From Piezodorus guildinii (taxonomy: Eukaryota; Arthropoda; Insecta; Hemiptera; Pentatomidae), in contig CM041294.1 in the NCBI GenBank assembly GCA_023052935.1, positions 96,727,616 through 96,791,615 of the forward strand: 64,000 bases of DNA, read 5' to 3'. Every line of letters starts with the position of its first letter. The first letter of the stretch is position 1. Of this stretch, positions 20,753-31,599 are shown piece after piece. Below the pieces are notes generated by a model. It saw only the letters and a list, made by a program, of their open reading frames with translations. It was not told the DNA's origin and did no database searches. The position numbers and the translations under genes are program-made.

Positions 20753-20945
20753 GTAACCATTGATAGTATGTCGGTGAGTAATAGACTTACGGATTTCTGT
20801 TACTACTCAAATTAAAGCTAATTTTATGCCTCGTTAAGTAGTTAATTACCACTATATTGTTCGGCACAGCCGATTCCATAATAACAACCAAATCAACGAC
20901 AAAAATAAGAAGTTTTTTTTTTGTATACTCAAATTAAAGTTGATT
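20753..20945. repeat. Dispersed repeat Q, copy 2
   Basis: Same ordered blocks as 2,885-3,082 (ATGTAACCAT, ATGTCGGTGAGTAATAGACTTACGG, TACTACTCAAATTAAAGCTA, CACTATATTGTTCGGCACAGCCG). It ends in a T tract followed by a second ACTCAAATTAAAG. Confidence 0.6.
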
Positions 20946-21021
20946 TATTTTCTATATTAATTATTTTAACAATTATCCTCATAAGATGAGCCGTTTTCAT
21001 GATAGAATGTTAGAAAAGAGT

Positions 21022-21290
21022 GTTTGTTTATTAATTTAACGTCCCTTTACGCTGCTATGGCTAATCAGACGATGCTTCAGTGGGAGTCCTAAATTTTGCC
21101 AATCCAGGTTTAAATAGGGTAGGGATCTTTAACGAGTACCTGACATCACACAGGCTCGGGATCACCTCCGAAGGATGGCATAACTAAGGAGTTTTTACTC
21201 CCATCAAAAAATCCTAGGCCACCTGCGGGTTTGAACCGGGGACCTTGGCCATAGGAGGCTGTTATGCTAACCACTATGCTACAGTACCAC
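21022..21290 (-). mobile_element. SINE-2 copy
   Basis: Nearly complete, minus strand. On the reverse strand the head reads TAGCATAGTGGTTAGC (A box) and GGTTCAAACCCG (B box), then TAGGATTTTTTGATGGGAGT and the 3' part ending CGTTAAATTAATAAACAAA. A good example of the tRNA-derived promoter. Confidence 0.8.
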
Positions 21291-21469
21291 TGGAAAGACG
21301 TCCATAGTACAACGAATAGGATTAATATTGAAATTGTATTGAAACTTTTTTGACTTATCAATAATGAAGACATTCTATCTCGTTTTTTATTAATGTCGAA
21401 ATTAAAATAAATAAATCTACTTTGTTATCTAATCAAAGTAGTAATAATTTATATATTAGGAAATTGCTA

Positions 21470-21985
21470 GCGAAAGCATACTGAGCTTTTTTGAGTGAGT
21501 GTATACTGACCATCGACTGAGGAGACATGCAAGTTATTCGTTCGTTCTGGAAGGTCCATGATGGTGCTTTTATTAGCTGCATTTCAACCTCCTTGGAGTG
21601 ATGTTAGAGTCGCCATGAGCTGCAATAAACTCCACAATGGCCTATTGTTGTAGGGTCGTTGAATTAAAGCTGCACGAGACAGAGGAATAATTTAAGCAGC
21701 TGCACTATTACTGCTAGTTCACTATAACTACAATAGTTCCTGGTAACCGGTTACCGTTGAGTTGGCACCGGTTACTGGTCAAGTTCACGATTAGTGCCTT
21801 CACTTTATCCCTGTTGAATCGGAATCGATATCAGAAAGTATGATTAATCGATTTAATAATCCAACAGACATCGGTTCAGTCCTGCAATATGATAATATTG
21901 TTATGTATTTAGGATACTGAGGGGTGTGGATTCATCATTGGATAATTATTATAATAATTAAATAAATATTGATAAGCCTTAATCG
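21470..21985. promoter_or_regulatory. Candidate cis-regulatory block with Grainyhead-type palindrome
   Basis: GGTAACCGGTTACC (21,742-21,755) is a perfect 14-bp palindrome with AACCGGTT at its centre; ACCGGTTA recurs at 21,767. AACCGGTT is the known Grainyhead/CP2 binding core in animals. CAGCTG E-boxes lie nearby at about 21,700. Unique, no ORF. Confidence 0.35.
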
Positions 21986-22081
21986 GTGAAAGTTCAAAAG
22001 GTGTTTAACCCCCTAGGTTTCCATGGGTCTGCCCCCCCCCCTCCCTCCTGCGGTACCAGAGACCCCTGGTATTTCCCCCAG

Positions 22082-22253
22082 CGGCAGCCGACAAGAATAT
22101 TAATACAGCGCCGAATTAAATATATTAGAAGTATTTCTAAAGATTATTTTCTACAAAGCCTGGACGACAATCTTCCCACATCAGCCCCGCCCGAGGTAAC
22201 GAGGATGAGAAAGAAGATTCGAAGAGGTCAGTCTGGTTCTATCCTCAAGAAGA
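22082..22253 (+). CDS. Exon-like block of an unidentified host gene
   Basis: An open frame runs through here in one phase. It is preceded by a pyrimidine tract and acceptor (TGGTATTTCCCCCAG at 22,081) and ends in a consensus donor AAGAG|GTGAGT (22,254-22,259). The 57-residue product is basic (RQPTRILIQRRIKYIRS, KDYFLQSLDDNLPTSAP, RMRKKIRRGQSGSILKKR) and unlike any transposon protein I know. GC content is higher than the flanks. The frame is open further upstream (to 21,986), so the acceptor is a choice, not a proof. I do not recognise the family. The strand is supported by both splice sites. Confidence 0.35.
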
Positions 22254-22710
22254 GGTGAGTCGAGTTCCATCTACAGGAAAAAGAGAGGTCTGCCGGGGGT
22301 CAGAGGGCAGCTGGAAGATGAAGCCTAGACTGATTCCACCTTCGCCAGCCGACTAAGTGTTTTAAAGGTATTTCTTTGTTTGTAATATTGTATGGAAAGG
22401 TTAACTTTAACGTCCTTCAGTATTCTCAGACATTGTGTGAATAGATTGTATATGTTTAAGTTAATTTAAATAATAATGTGAAATTATTATTAAATTGAAG
22501 CCTGTCTAATTTAATTTTACCCTGCATAATTCCAATCGTTCTAAAAAGTCTCATATATAAGTGCATTTAATATATTAATTAATACTGTTTTGAAGGTACC
22601 GCTGCCTTAGAAAAGCAATCGGCCAAAAACATAGCAATATATTACTTGATCTATAATGAAATTATATTGATTGTATCTATTTATGCTAAAAATGTTTTAA
22701 AAAGTTTCCA

Positions 22711-22863
22711 GAAAGGCTAGCATAACAGCCTTCTAACCCGAAGGTCACGGGTTCAAACCTGCTCGTGGCCCTAGGATTTTTTAATGGGAGTAATAAATCC
22801 TTAGTTATCTCATTCTTCGGAAGGGACATAAAAAGGTATGGGACTACCTGCTCGTTAAAGATC

Positions 22864-22864
<1 letters not shown>
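22711..22864 (+). mobile_element. SINE-2 copy, 3' end replaced by (AT)n
   Basis: GGCTAGCATAACAGCC head, B box GGGTTCAAACCTG, TAGGATTTTTTAATGGGAG, CATTCTTCGGAAGGGACATAAAAAGG, CTCGTTAAAGATCC, then an AT microsatellite in place of the last 90 bp. Confidence 0.75.

Positions 22865-22936
<72 letters not shown>
22865..22936. repeat. (TA)n microsatellite
   Basis: About 35 TA units. The tyrosine/isoleucine-rich frames over it on both strands are not genes. Confidence 0.95.
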
Positions 22937-22938
<2 letters not shown>

Positions 22939-23980
22939 CCACATATACATATATATTGTCTACCGATTTTTTTTCTTCTTTTAATCAATTTAAATTTTAG
23001 AATTCAAAGAATGAAATTATTTTAGTTAATTAACTGTTAAATTTAATCAGTGATAATTCGCAATAAACCACGTTGGCGGAACATTGGTTTTCAAACGCAA
23101 GTTTTTTTCATTGAATCCAATATATCTTTTAACCTGCATGTCATAGCGACTTATGTTATATAAAAACAATTATTGTGCATTAAATTTTTGTTCAGAAAAC
23201 AAAATTTTTCTTTTTTCATTAAAACCAAAAATATACCTTCAAACCATCTCCGAAGTCGTGTTAAATTGGTTAAAGAAATTTTAGATGGAAGGAAAGCTGT
23301 ATGCTATAACTCTATTTTGGATATTACGTAAAGTTTAAGTCGCTCATCTGAAAAATGAAAGATTTTGACTTAAACGCTTATTCAGGACCGCCACAGATAT
23401 ATAAGTGTATATTGCCGGTTACAAACACGTGATTAATTTTTAAACTCATATGTATTTAGACAATGGCTGAAAAAAATATTTTTTTTGGCCACTAGGACTT
23501 TCCATCGCCCTCAACCATTTTTGCCCCTAAAAAACGAATTTCCTAGCTATGCCAATGAAATGGAACCAAATTTGATTTCGCGAACTTAAAAATATTATAA
23601 AAGATGTGACAAATAAAACACGGAAACTTGAGAGGACAGTTACGAAGTGGTTTAGATCTAAGTACGGCCAGGATAGGAGGGGATGGCGGGTTCGGCTGTT
23701 AGCACGGGAGTTTTTGCACGATTAGCTATTACCTATTAGTTTTGGACCATTTGGACAAAGACACACACCTTGATATTTCGCAGATCTCTCGACTTAACGG
23801 CTCCACTAGAGCGAAACCTATTCCCAGCAAACTACCCGCTTCCAAATTCCTTCTCTAACGGGTCCCGACACTTTTTGCTGCCAACGGTCCTCCTTAACAC
23901 TCCTCCTTCGTCCTCTTAAGTCAGGTCTATATCTCTTGCAGTGCAATGTCTGCATCATGTACGACTACATACTCAAGAGG
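22937..23980. other. Spacer, nothing firm
   Basis: AT-rich to 23,600; GC-balanced at 23,640-23,960 (possibly an old LINE piece, no readable domain). No ORF recognised. Confidence 0.4.
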
Positions 23981-24256
23981 GGTTACCTGTAGCATGTTAG
24001 TTAGCATAACAGCTTCCTATGCCCAAGGTTCCGGGTTCAAACCCGCAGTTAGCCCTAGGATTTTTTAATGGGGGTAAAAAATCCATAGTTATCCCGTCCT
24101 TCCGAGGAGCGGTAAAAGGTGGTCCCGACCCTGTTCGATGACAGGTACTCGTTAAAGATCCGAATCCTGATTAAACCTGGATAGGCAAAATTTAGGACTT
24201 CCACTGTAGCATCGTACTATTAGCCACCAGCAGCATAAAGGGACAATAAATAAACA
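23981..24256 (+). mobile_element. SINE-2 copy, near full length
   Basis: ACCTGTAGCATGTTAGTTAGC head, B box GGGTTCAAACCCG, TAGGATTTTTTAATGGGGGT, GTAAAAGGTGGTCCCGACC, CAGGTACTCGTTAAAGATCC, AACCTGGATAGGCAAAATTTAGGAC and the end AATAAATAAAC. The 60 bp before it (from TCAGGTCTATATCTCTTGC at 23,922) recur after the partial copy at 24,777, so both share an upstream context. Confidence 0.8.
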
Positions 24257-24776
24257 TATATATATAAAATCGAGATAGGAACTGTCTCACACCCGACTCT
24301 TCTTTAGACCTCGCCTTACGAATGATTTCAGGGATGTCAGATGTAGACATGTTTTTTTTTTTGTTTTTTTTTAACTGACCTTAAAGATTTTAAACGAAAT
24401 CCTATTCGGTAAATACATGTAGAATGGTTTACGAAATGATGTAAATGAGAGAGACCCTAAAAATATAACAAAATAAAATAATTTCTGTGAATTATTTTCT
24501 CAGATTTTTTATTGAGTGTTAATAAAGAACTGTTTCGTTATCGCCAGCAATTTTTGTAAAAATATAGCTTATTCTTTTAGTGGAATTACCTCTTTTCTTC
24601 CCTTCCCATATTTTCTACCTCTGAATAGAATGTTGCACGGGTCTTCAGGGACATTGCATCTTGCACCATTGTCATTATTTTTTATTTTCATTAAGTTTAA
24701 ATAAATTTTGTGCAACCATAGTTAGTCCGCAGCTGATCAAGATGCTGGTTCTTGGAGAACCACGGTCTGAACAAGT
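24257..24776. other. Spacer, nothing recognised
   Basis: AT-rich with no coding frame or repeat identified. Confidence 0.4.
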
Positions 24777-24933
24777 TTGTTTGTTTATTTATTTAACGTC
24801 ACTTTATGCAGCTGTGGCCAATCGGTCGATGCTATAGTGGGAGTCCTAAATTTTGCTTATCAAGGGTCAGTTAGGATAGGGATCTTTAACGAGAACCTGA
24901 AATCGCACAAGGTCGGCCATATCTCTAGTCAGG
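24777..24933 (-). mobile_element. SINE-2 fragment (3' part)
   Basis: GTTTGTTTATTTATTTAACG, CTGTGGCCAATCGGTCGATGC, GTGGGAGTCCTAAATTTTGC, AGGATAGGGATCTTTAACGAG; the head is missing. Confidence 0.75.
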
Positions 24934-24999
24934 TCTATATCTCTTTCCGTGGGATATCTGTAATAGGTACGACTATATACTCGGGATGTATAGAATAGA

Positions 25000-25190
25000 A
25001 TAGAATAAAAAAACTTTATTCTGGGACAATTTCCCTTAAGAATAACAATTATGGACAAAATAATAAATTATAACTGGCCAAAAACAATATATAACTACAA
25101 TTTAATAGCACAAGAATGGAAAAAGGAAGAAAGGGTCATAGTACCATCTCTATTTACAAACTCTTGAAATAAATAAATAAGAATAAACAT
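25000..25190 (-). mobile_element. LINE 3' end
   Basis: AAAAAAACTTTATTCTGGGACAATTTCC is the reverse of the CCCAGAATAAATAAAG tail seen at 6,372. The rest is AT-rich 3' UTR. A short ATAGAATAGAATAGA run precedes it. No coding part. Confidence 0.5.
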
Positions 25191-25218
25191 AAATGTAACT
25201 TTTACATCTCATTAAAGT

Positions 25219-25420
25219 ATGAGAATAAAAAATCCGTAGGTAAGCCGTCCTTCGGAGGGAGCGCTAAAAGGTGTGAGATGTAACCTTTGCGTTGTCAAGT
25301 ACTCGTTAAAGATCCCTATCCCAAATAAAAATGGGGAAGGAAAATGTAGAACTTCCACTATAGCATCTTCTGATTAGCCACAGTAGCATAAAGTGACGTT
25401 AAATAAATAAACAAATAATA
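25219..25420 (+). mobile_element. SINE-2 fragment (body and tail)
   Basis: GAGAATAAAAAATCCG, GCCGTCCTTCGGAGGGAGCG, AAGTACTCGTTAAAGATCCC, TGATTAGCCACAGTAGCATAAAGTGACG and a tail of TAAATAAATAAACAAAT. Head missing. Confidence 0.75.
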
Positions 25421-25458
25421 AATAAATGAACAATTGCAACTCCGGGGCTTGATAAAGT

Positions 25459-25551
25459 CTTGTGAAGGAACCATCCATTGATAATTCAACTTGTGAAGGA
25501 ACACTCCATTGATGATTCCACTTGTGAAGGAACAATCCATTGATGATTCCA
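25459..25551. repeat. Minisatellite, three 31-bp units
   Basis: Three consecutive units (25,459-25,489, 25,490-25,520, 25,521-25,551), each starting CTTGTGAAGGAAC and ending CCATTGATGATTCCA, with 2-4 differences between units. Confidence 0.9.
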
Positions 25552-25559
25552 CTTCATTT

Positions 25560-25660
25560 CGAAGTCTTAATTAAGTGAGCATGTCTCGAGGTCATCTTCC
25601 TTTTAGTCACCTTAGAGGATTATAAGCAATAGTTGGGGTTATTTTTTTAATTTTATTTAT
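25560..25660 (-). repeat. Jockey-like LINE fragment
   Basis: GTCTCGAGGTCATCTTCCTTTTAG to TTAGAGGATTATAAGCAATAG matches the segment at 29,033-29,082 on the other side of the RTE element. It is a second diverged piece of the same LINE family. Confidence 0.45.
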
Positions 25661-25672
25661 TTATTGGAATTT

Positions 25673-28600
25673 CCTCGCGCGGATCTCATTACCGCGTATG
25701 GGGAGCGTCCCACGGGTGGCGGATGTGGGGATGGTCGGTGGAATTTCCTCGGAAGCTCCTCCCGGCTAAGTCCGATGGACTCGCTGACCAACAATGAGAG
25801 CGGCCCCCCAGGCTTGCTGGAGGGTGTGACGTAGGTTCGAACGCCCTACTCACATATTTTAGTTCACAAAATATCACCAAAAGTCATGGATTCCTCTGAG
25901 GTAAAACGCTCATTATCCGGAGGTAAACTAGTCCCCCGTTCGGGTCTCCGGGTGGGGACTGCTTCAGGGGAATCATGGCGCAAGATGAAAATTAGAGATC
26001 TAACAATAGGGACGTGGAACGTTAGAAGTTTAAATACGGCAGGTGGGTTAAAGTCGGTCGCGAATGAAGTTAAGGGGTACCATTTAGATATCGTTGCATT
26101 ACAAGAGGTTCGCTGGCCAGGGGAGGGTTCGTTAACAGAAGGAAAGTATACTATTTGGTACGGGGGGAGCGTTAATTATTGTCTAGGTACCAGGTTTCTA
26201 ATTAGGAATAGATTTCTTTCCGCATTACGGGACGTACAGTTCTTTAGTGAAAGAATATCGGTTGCTATATTTCAAGGGCGTTGGTTTAAAATCGCGTTTA
26301 TAAACATTCATTCTCCCACCGAAGACAGTGATGATGAAGTAAAATGCGAATTTTATGATAAACTAGAGTCGGTTTACGATAAATTACCGCGAAATTACAT
26401 TAAGATAATACTAGGCGACGCGAACGCAAAGGTTGGAAGGGAAGAAGTATATCGTCCTACAATCGGTAAAGAAAGTTTGCACGAATATAGTAATGATAAT
26501 GGGACCCGACTAATAAACTTTGCCATTTCGAAAAACCTAGTAATCAAAAGTACTACATTTAAACATAAGGATATTCATAAGTATACGTGGACATCGCCGG
26601 ATGGACAAACACGAAATCAAATCGATCATGTTTTAATACAAAACAGATGGCAAAGTAGCATAATTAACGTGAGATCGTATCGGGGTGCAGAATGCGGTTC
26701 TGATCATGAATTAGTAATCGCGAAACTTCGACAAAAACTAAATACAAAAAAGAGAACACCGAACTATATTCGTCCCGAGAATTTTGATTTAGTTAAATTG
26801 AACAACCTCGAAATTAGAAAACAGTTCGCGATAGAAGTAAAAAAATCGGTTCGATGCTTTGGAATCTTCAGACGAGGAACAGGAAGATGTAAACAAATTA
26901 TGGGAAGGGATCAGGGATAATATTAAAGAGGTCGGTAATTTATGTCTTGGAAAAATCGAAAATAAAAAGAACAAACCTTGGTTCGACAGGGATTGTCAAA
27001 ATATGTGCGAAAAAAGAAAAACCGCTAAACTGAATTCCTTAAATAATCCAAGCGATAATAATGTGGCTTATTTTCGGTTAGTAAAGAATGAAACTTCAAA
27101 ACTCTTAAAAAACAAGAAAAGAGAGTATCTTAAAGGCAAAATAATAGAAATAGAAAAACACAGAAACGAAAAAAACGTAAGAGAGATGTACAAAGGTATA
27201 AACCAATCGCGTAAAAGATTTGAACCTCTATTGAATGCGGTTAAAGATGCAAATAACAATATAATTGCGGATCCTTCTGAGATATTAAATAAATTTAAAC
27301 ACTTTGACGGCATCTTAAATACGGAAAATAATAATCAATCTCCTCTCTCTGAATATCAGAGCGCTGAACCATGGATAGACGCACCGAGTAAAGAGGAAGT
27401 CGAAATGGCGATAGGAAAATTAAAACGTTATAAGGCCGCAGGGAATGATAATATCACGAGTGAATTAATCAAGGCGTGTGGAGAAGCGGGCGTTTCCAAA
27501 ATACATTTTTTAGTTAAAAAGATCTGGGAAACTGAAAAAATGCCAGAAGAATGGAAAGAATCAATACTTATTCCGATTCACAAAAAAGGACCGAGGTCGG
27601 ATTGTAACAACTATCGTGGAATCTCTCTTCTCCCAGTATGCTATAAAATATTCTCGTCAATTCTAACTAGTCGAATCACGGAATACGCTGAGGAAATTAT
27701 CGGAGATTACCAATATGGTTTTAGGTGGAATCGCTCGACTATTGACCAAATATTTTCCTAACGTCAAATATTAGAGAAAAAATTGGAATACAACGGTGTA
27801 GTCCGTCAACTTTATATCGATTTTAAAAAGGCTTATGATTCAATAGACCGTCAGAAGCTATATAATATCATGATTGAACAGGGAATACCTAGAAAGTTAG
27901 TAAACCTAGTAGAGATGTGTTTGTCGGAAACATTCCATAAAGTTAGAATCGGTCATAATTACTCCGAGAGATTTGAGGTTCGATCGGGTTTGAAACAGGG
28001 TGACTCCCTTTCACCTGTGTTATTTAATTTAGCTTTAGAATATGTCATAGAAAAGGTGATGTGTACCGAGAAAGGCTTAAATATGGGTGACAAGATTCGG
28101 GTTTTGGGGTATGCCGATGATCTGGTACTGCTAGGTGAAGACACGGAAACCATACAACTAAATACAAGCGTGTTAATAAAAACCGGTAAAGAAATAGGAC
28201 TCGAATTAAATACCGATAAGACGAAGTATATGATTAGTAGCAGAAACGGTGTCGATCTTGGTGATATTGATGTATCAGGTCATACTTTTGAACACGTAGA
28301 GAAATTCAAGTATTTAGGTTCAATTATAACTAGAAAAAATGAAATCCAGGAAGAAATAAAGTCCCGGTTAAAGGTGGGAAATGCGTGTTATTATTCAGTT
28401 GCTAAGTTACTTAGTTCGCAGCTTCTATCTAAAAACTTAAAGATTAGAATTTATAAAACTATTATTCTTCCAACGGTTCTTTACGGATGTGAAACGTGGC
28501 CGCTTACTTTGAAGGATGAACAACGGCTTGAGGTTTTCGAAAATAAGGTATTGCGTAAAATATTTGGTCCAAAGAGAGATGAGGCCACTGGGGAGTTTAG

Positions 28601-28883
28601 AAGGTTGCACAACGCGGAATTGCGGAACTTGCATCCTGTGAATATAATTGAGCTGATTGCATCGCGGAGACTCAAATGGGCGAGTAAAGTTGTTGGGCTC
28701 GATGACGAGCGGATTCCGAGAAAGTTGGTATTTGCTGATCCGACTGGTAGGCGTCCGAAAGGTAGGCCGAAGCGGAGATGGGAGGATTGCGTTAAGGCTG
28801 ATCTCGGGGGCTTGGGCTTGAGTGGTGAACATTGTAGGCGGAATTTGGTGGTATTGGCATCGAACCTTCGGGTTCGCTAAGCC

Positions 28884-28911
<28 letters not shown>
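25673..28911 (+). mobile_element. RTE-clade retrotransposon, near full length
   Basis: One continuous 3.24-kb element: GC-rich 5' leader (25,673-25,884), APE endonuclease, RT, C-terminal domain, then an (ATT)n tail. The 10-bp target duplication ATTGGAATTT occurs at 25,663-25,672 and 28,912-28,921. Length and layout (one ORF of about 1,000 codons, very short 3' UTR, trinucleotide tail) are typical of RTE. Only two lesions separate the coding region from an open frame, so the insertion is young. Related truncated copies in the window are 4,558-4,953 and 39,860-40,316. Confidence 0.9.
25886..28880 (+). pseudogene. RTE endonuclease-reverse transcriptase, two lesions
   Basis: The ATG at 25,985 (MKIRDLTIGTWNVRSL) is the better family start; the frame is open back to ATG 25,886. 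APE endonuclease motifs, numbered from 25,886: TWN 43-45, QE 73-74, GDANAK 177-182, DH near 247, SDH 272-274, all present. RT: NYRGISLLPVCYKIF, YIDFKKAYDS (Asp of motif A), SGLKQGDSLSPVLFN and YADD at about 28,110. The C-terminal part has VLRKIFGPKR, RLKWASKVVG and GRPKRRWEDCVKADLGGLGL. Lesion 1: a seven-A run at 26,839-26,845 where six keep frame, shifting frame between endonuclease and RT. Lesion 2: an in-frame TAA at 27,759-27,761 in a position where leucine (TTA) is expected. Function is target-primed reverse transcription; this copy should be inactive unless the lesions are assembly errors or bypassed. Confidence 0.9.

Positions 28912-28914
<3 letters not shown>
28877..28914 (+). repeat. 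(ATT)n tail of the RTE element
   Basis: About 11 TTA units directly after the stop codon region. It serves as the RTE 3' terminus; the (TTA)n run merges into the target duplication. Confidence 0.9.
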
Positions 28915-28921
28915 GGAATTT

Positions 28922-29720
28922 ACAACTGCATAATAGAATACAAGGAGTAAATTTTAATAAAATATAAAAAGGCATGAAACACGTGTACAGAACCTTCTCA
29001 ATGGAAGTAATCTAAAAATATTCTAAACTAGAAAGTCTCGGGGCCATCTCCTTTTCAGACGTCTCGGAGGATTTCAGAAATTGAAGAGGAAGAAAGTATT
29101 AAAACTAAAGGATTAGAGTGGGAGTGGAGTTTGGCATGAAAGGAATGATATCTGGATCGCGTCGAATAAGCAACATACGGAACGTTAAGGTCTTTATGAA
29201 TGAGTTTATTCTTGACAATGTAGGAAGATTTAAGGATTTTGGATTGTAGGGATTGGATGCGAGAAGAATTCAATGATTTAGTAGAGCTCCAAAATCTACT
29301 CTATAAGTCCATATCGGTGTTATTATAGTCATGTAGATGAGTCTTTTGTAATTCAGTGGAAGATTAGAACGTTTGTCAAGTAAGTGTGGAAGGAGTCGAG
29401 AACGTCTTGCAGTTTCTTGTCGTTTCAGACTTGGATGAGGGTTCCAAGTAAGTCGTTTGTCAAGGTGCAGTCCTAGATATCGGATCTGTTCGACCGGAAC
29501 AAGTGTTATTGATGGAGACAGTAGGGCAGGATGGTTAGGGAAATAGGTGATTATCGAGTAGGATTGTGTGGGCTGACAGTTTAGAATTTATAAAGATATA
29601 TCTATTTCGGTCTAAGGCAACAACTGATGGCATATTCATGTCTTTATGGAGGATTTTATTGGTGACGAAGCAACAGACATTAACGATTTTTCGAAGTAAT
29701 TAAATTTAGTATGAGTGAAT
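28922..29720 (-). pseudogene. Jockey-clade LINE fragment (copy D), minus strand
   Basis: On the reverse strand the frame at 29,273-29,055 reads RIQSLQSKILKSSYIV and KDLNVPYV, collinear with Jockey copy A. Further upstream (29,570-29,280), translated pieces give RYLGLxLDKRLTWNPH and LIYMTIITPIWTY-like text in shifted frames. Bases 29,655-29,695 (ACATTAACGATTTTTCGAAG) resemble 33,470-33,500. Heavily decayed, with stops and shifts, and no 3' tail because the RTE element abuts it. Confidence 0.7.
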
Positions 29721-30100
29721 TCGATCGGAGATCAATAAATTATTATAAAAAATTGTAAAAACTATTTAATACGAAACCAATATTTCTAGGTCTTCATCAC
29801 CGATAAAGTAACAAGATGCAATGTAACGTTTTGTACTGGAGGATATATGTGTAACTAATGAATATTCGACCGTATGTATATAATTGAGGATGAGTTGGTT
29901 AGGGTGGAGGTCAAAGGAGATTTGTATGCAGATAATAAATGAATAAATATTTTCATGTAAATTTATAAGAATTATAAAACAATAAAGATCAAAGAATGTA
30001 CACGGAAATTGTTACATTGTGGCTTCTTACTTTTAAGCTCCAATGAAGACTAGTGCAACGTTTGTTCTTCACAAAAAGGATTAATTTTACTATTTCGATG
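29721..30100. other. AT-rich spacer
   Basis: No ORF. On the minus strand, GTGATGAAGACC (29,788-29,805) begins another weak CTGATGA-type motif followed by ATTGGTTTCG. Confidence 0.35.
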
Positions 30101-30104
30101 GATA

Positions 30105-31060
30105 TGCCCGATTTTAATACTTTAAGGATTGTTCTATTTTTTTTTTCTTATTCTAAGTTAAAGTCGTCATTATCTTGTAACTATGATAAGATTCAAAATG
30201 GAAGAGAACCACTATTTTTGACTAAATTTTCCTTTAATAAAGATACGATTCGAAATATTTTACTGGTAACTAGAATTATCACATTAAGAAGGACACTTTT
30301 TAATATGGAAACTCTCCGATGCAAGAAACATTCCTAAATAGCATAAGTCTGTCTATAAAAGTGAGGGAGGATGGGTTACGCACAAAAAAGAGTAATTTTA
30401 CTATTTCGAAGGATATGCCCGATTTTCATAAACCGCTACCCGAACCATCTCATCCTCCAATATATACTTACGGTCAACTATTTAATATTCAACTAAATTA
30501 ATAAAAATAAAATTGTGAAATAGATGATTGGCTGTTATGTTCTACCGATGTTGTAGCAATAAGTAAATATCCGGTTGGACTAATTCACTGACTTCCGGTC
30601 AAATATTGCTTAATTATTATGAGAAATTATTTTTTCTTTAGGTTGTTTTTATTTTAAATATCACATTTCCGATTAATCTCTTTCGATGAGCCCAGAAATA
30701 TTTCATCGAATAAGAAAAAGAGATGATTAAGGAGAGGTTTTGAGAATTTAAAGCCAATCGTGCAGTAACCAAGTTTTTCATATTTTAAGGACTATTTTAA
30801 TTTTTTTATTATTTTTAGTTGAAGTCGCTATTCTCATTAAAAGGATTCTTAACAATTTTCATATTTTATAACTAGAATACGATTCAAAATGTATGAGAAC
30901 CACCATTTTTGCATCGATTCTTATTTTAAAAGGATACTAATCGAAATATTTCAGTTGTAATGGATTACCGCACTAAAAAGGGCACTTTTAATATAGAATT
31001 TATCTTTCCGATGCAATAGCATAATTCTTTCTGTATAAGGAAGGAGGGTGGGTTTTTACT
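30105..31060 (+). repeat. Dispersed repeat Y, two copies
   Basis: 30,115-30,380 and 30,775-31,060 share ordered blocks: TTTTAAGGAnTnTT, AGTTnAAGTCGnnATTnTC, GATTCAAAATGnAnGAGAACCACnATTTTTG, CGAAATATTT, ACTTTTTAATAT, TCnCCGATGCAA and AGGGAGGnTGGGTT. Spacing about 660 bp. The small frames in copy 1 show no domain. Confidence 0.6.
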
Positions 31061-31595
31061 ATTTTTATAATTTTGCTAATCATCAAAAACATTTCAATCA
31101 CAACTCTGCCGCACATAAATGCGTAGGCTTGCCGTTACTTTCATGCCGAAGCCTCTCGACACGACAGGACTCGAGGGGAAAGATGGGCCGAGGTAGCGGT
31201 GAGGTTGGCCGCTAGGAAGTGGAAGAACAAAAACCGCGAGAGGCCGCGACAAAAAGTGATTATGATTAAGCGCGAAGTAGGTTTTGCAGAGCTGCAAATT
31301 CTCCTTAGTCACTGGAAGCTGGAGAAAGCTGGAGTGTGTTGGTCCAGCTAACTCTTCTCTATAGAAAGCGAATCTCATTAAAGTATCTCGTCCTCTGGGT
31401 AAGAACTCTTCAATGAGTCTTTTTGCACAAAAACCTAAAACAGCTCGTCATCCTCCAACATGGCCGCTACTCGACTATCTTAAGAACCAACGGTCTTCTG
31501 GTTGGAAAGGGATCTCCGGCTTAAATAAATAGATAACTACATTTTTTAACTTTTACTTACCAATATATCAAACATAGCGATGACAAAAATTTAGA
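31061..31595. other. GC-balanced unique block, possible exon, undetermined
   Basis: 31,110-31,500 is far less AT-rich than its flanks. A 94-codon frame is open on the minus strand (31,378-31,094) without recognised motifs. No clear splice pair. It could be old exon, regulatory DNA or an unknown element. Confidence 0.25.
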
Positions 31596-31599
31596 AATG

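Noticed and set aside
22686..23025. 100- and 86-codon frames on both strands with IYIYIY runs
   Set aside because: Translation of a (TA)n microsatellite plus a SINE; not a protein.
25459..25551. Three regular 31-bp units considered as a CRISPR-like array
   Set aside because: Units are contiguous without spacers and the DNA is animal; it is a minisatellite.
28437..28832. 131-codon minus frame
   Set aside because: Shadow of the RTE coding strand, whose sense frame has all expected motifs.
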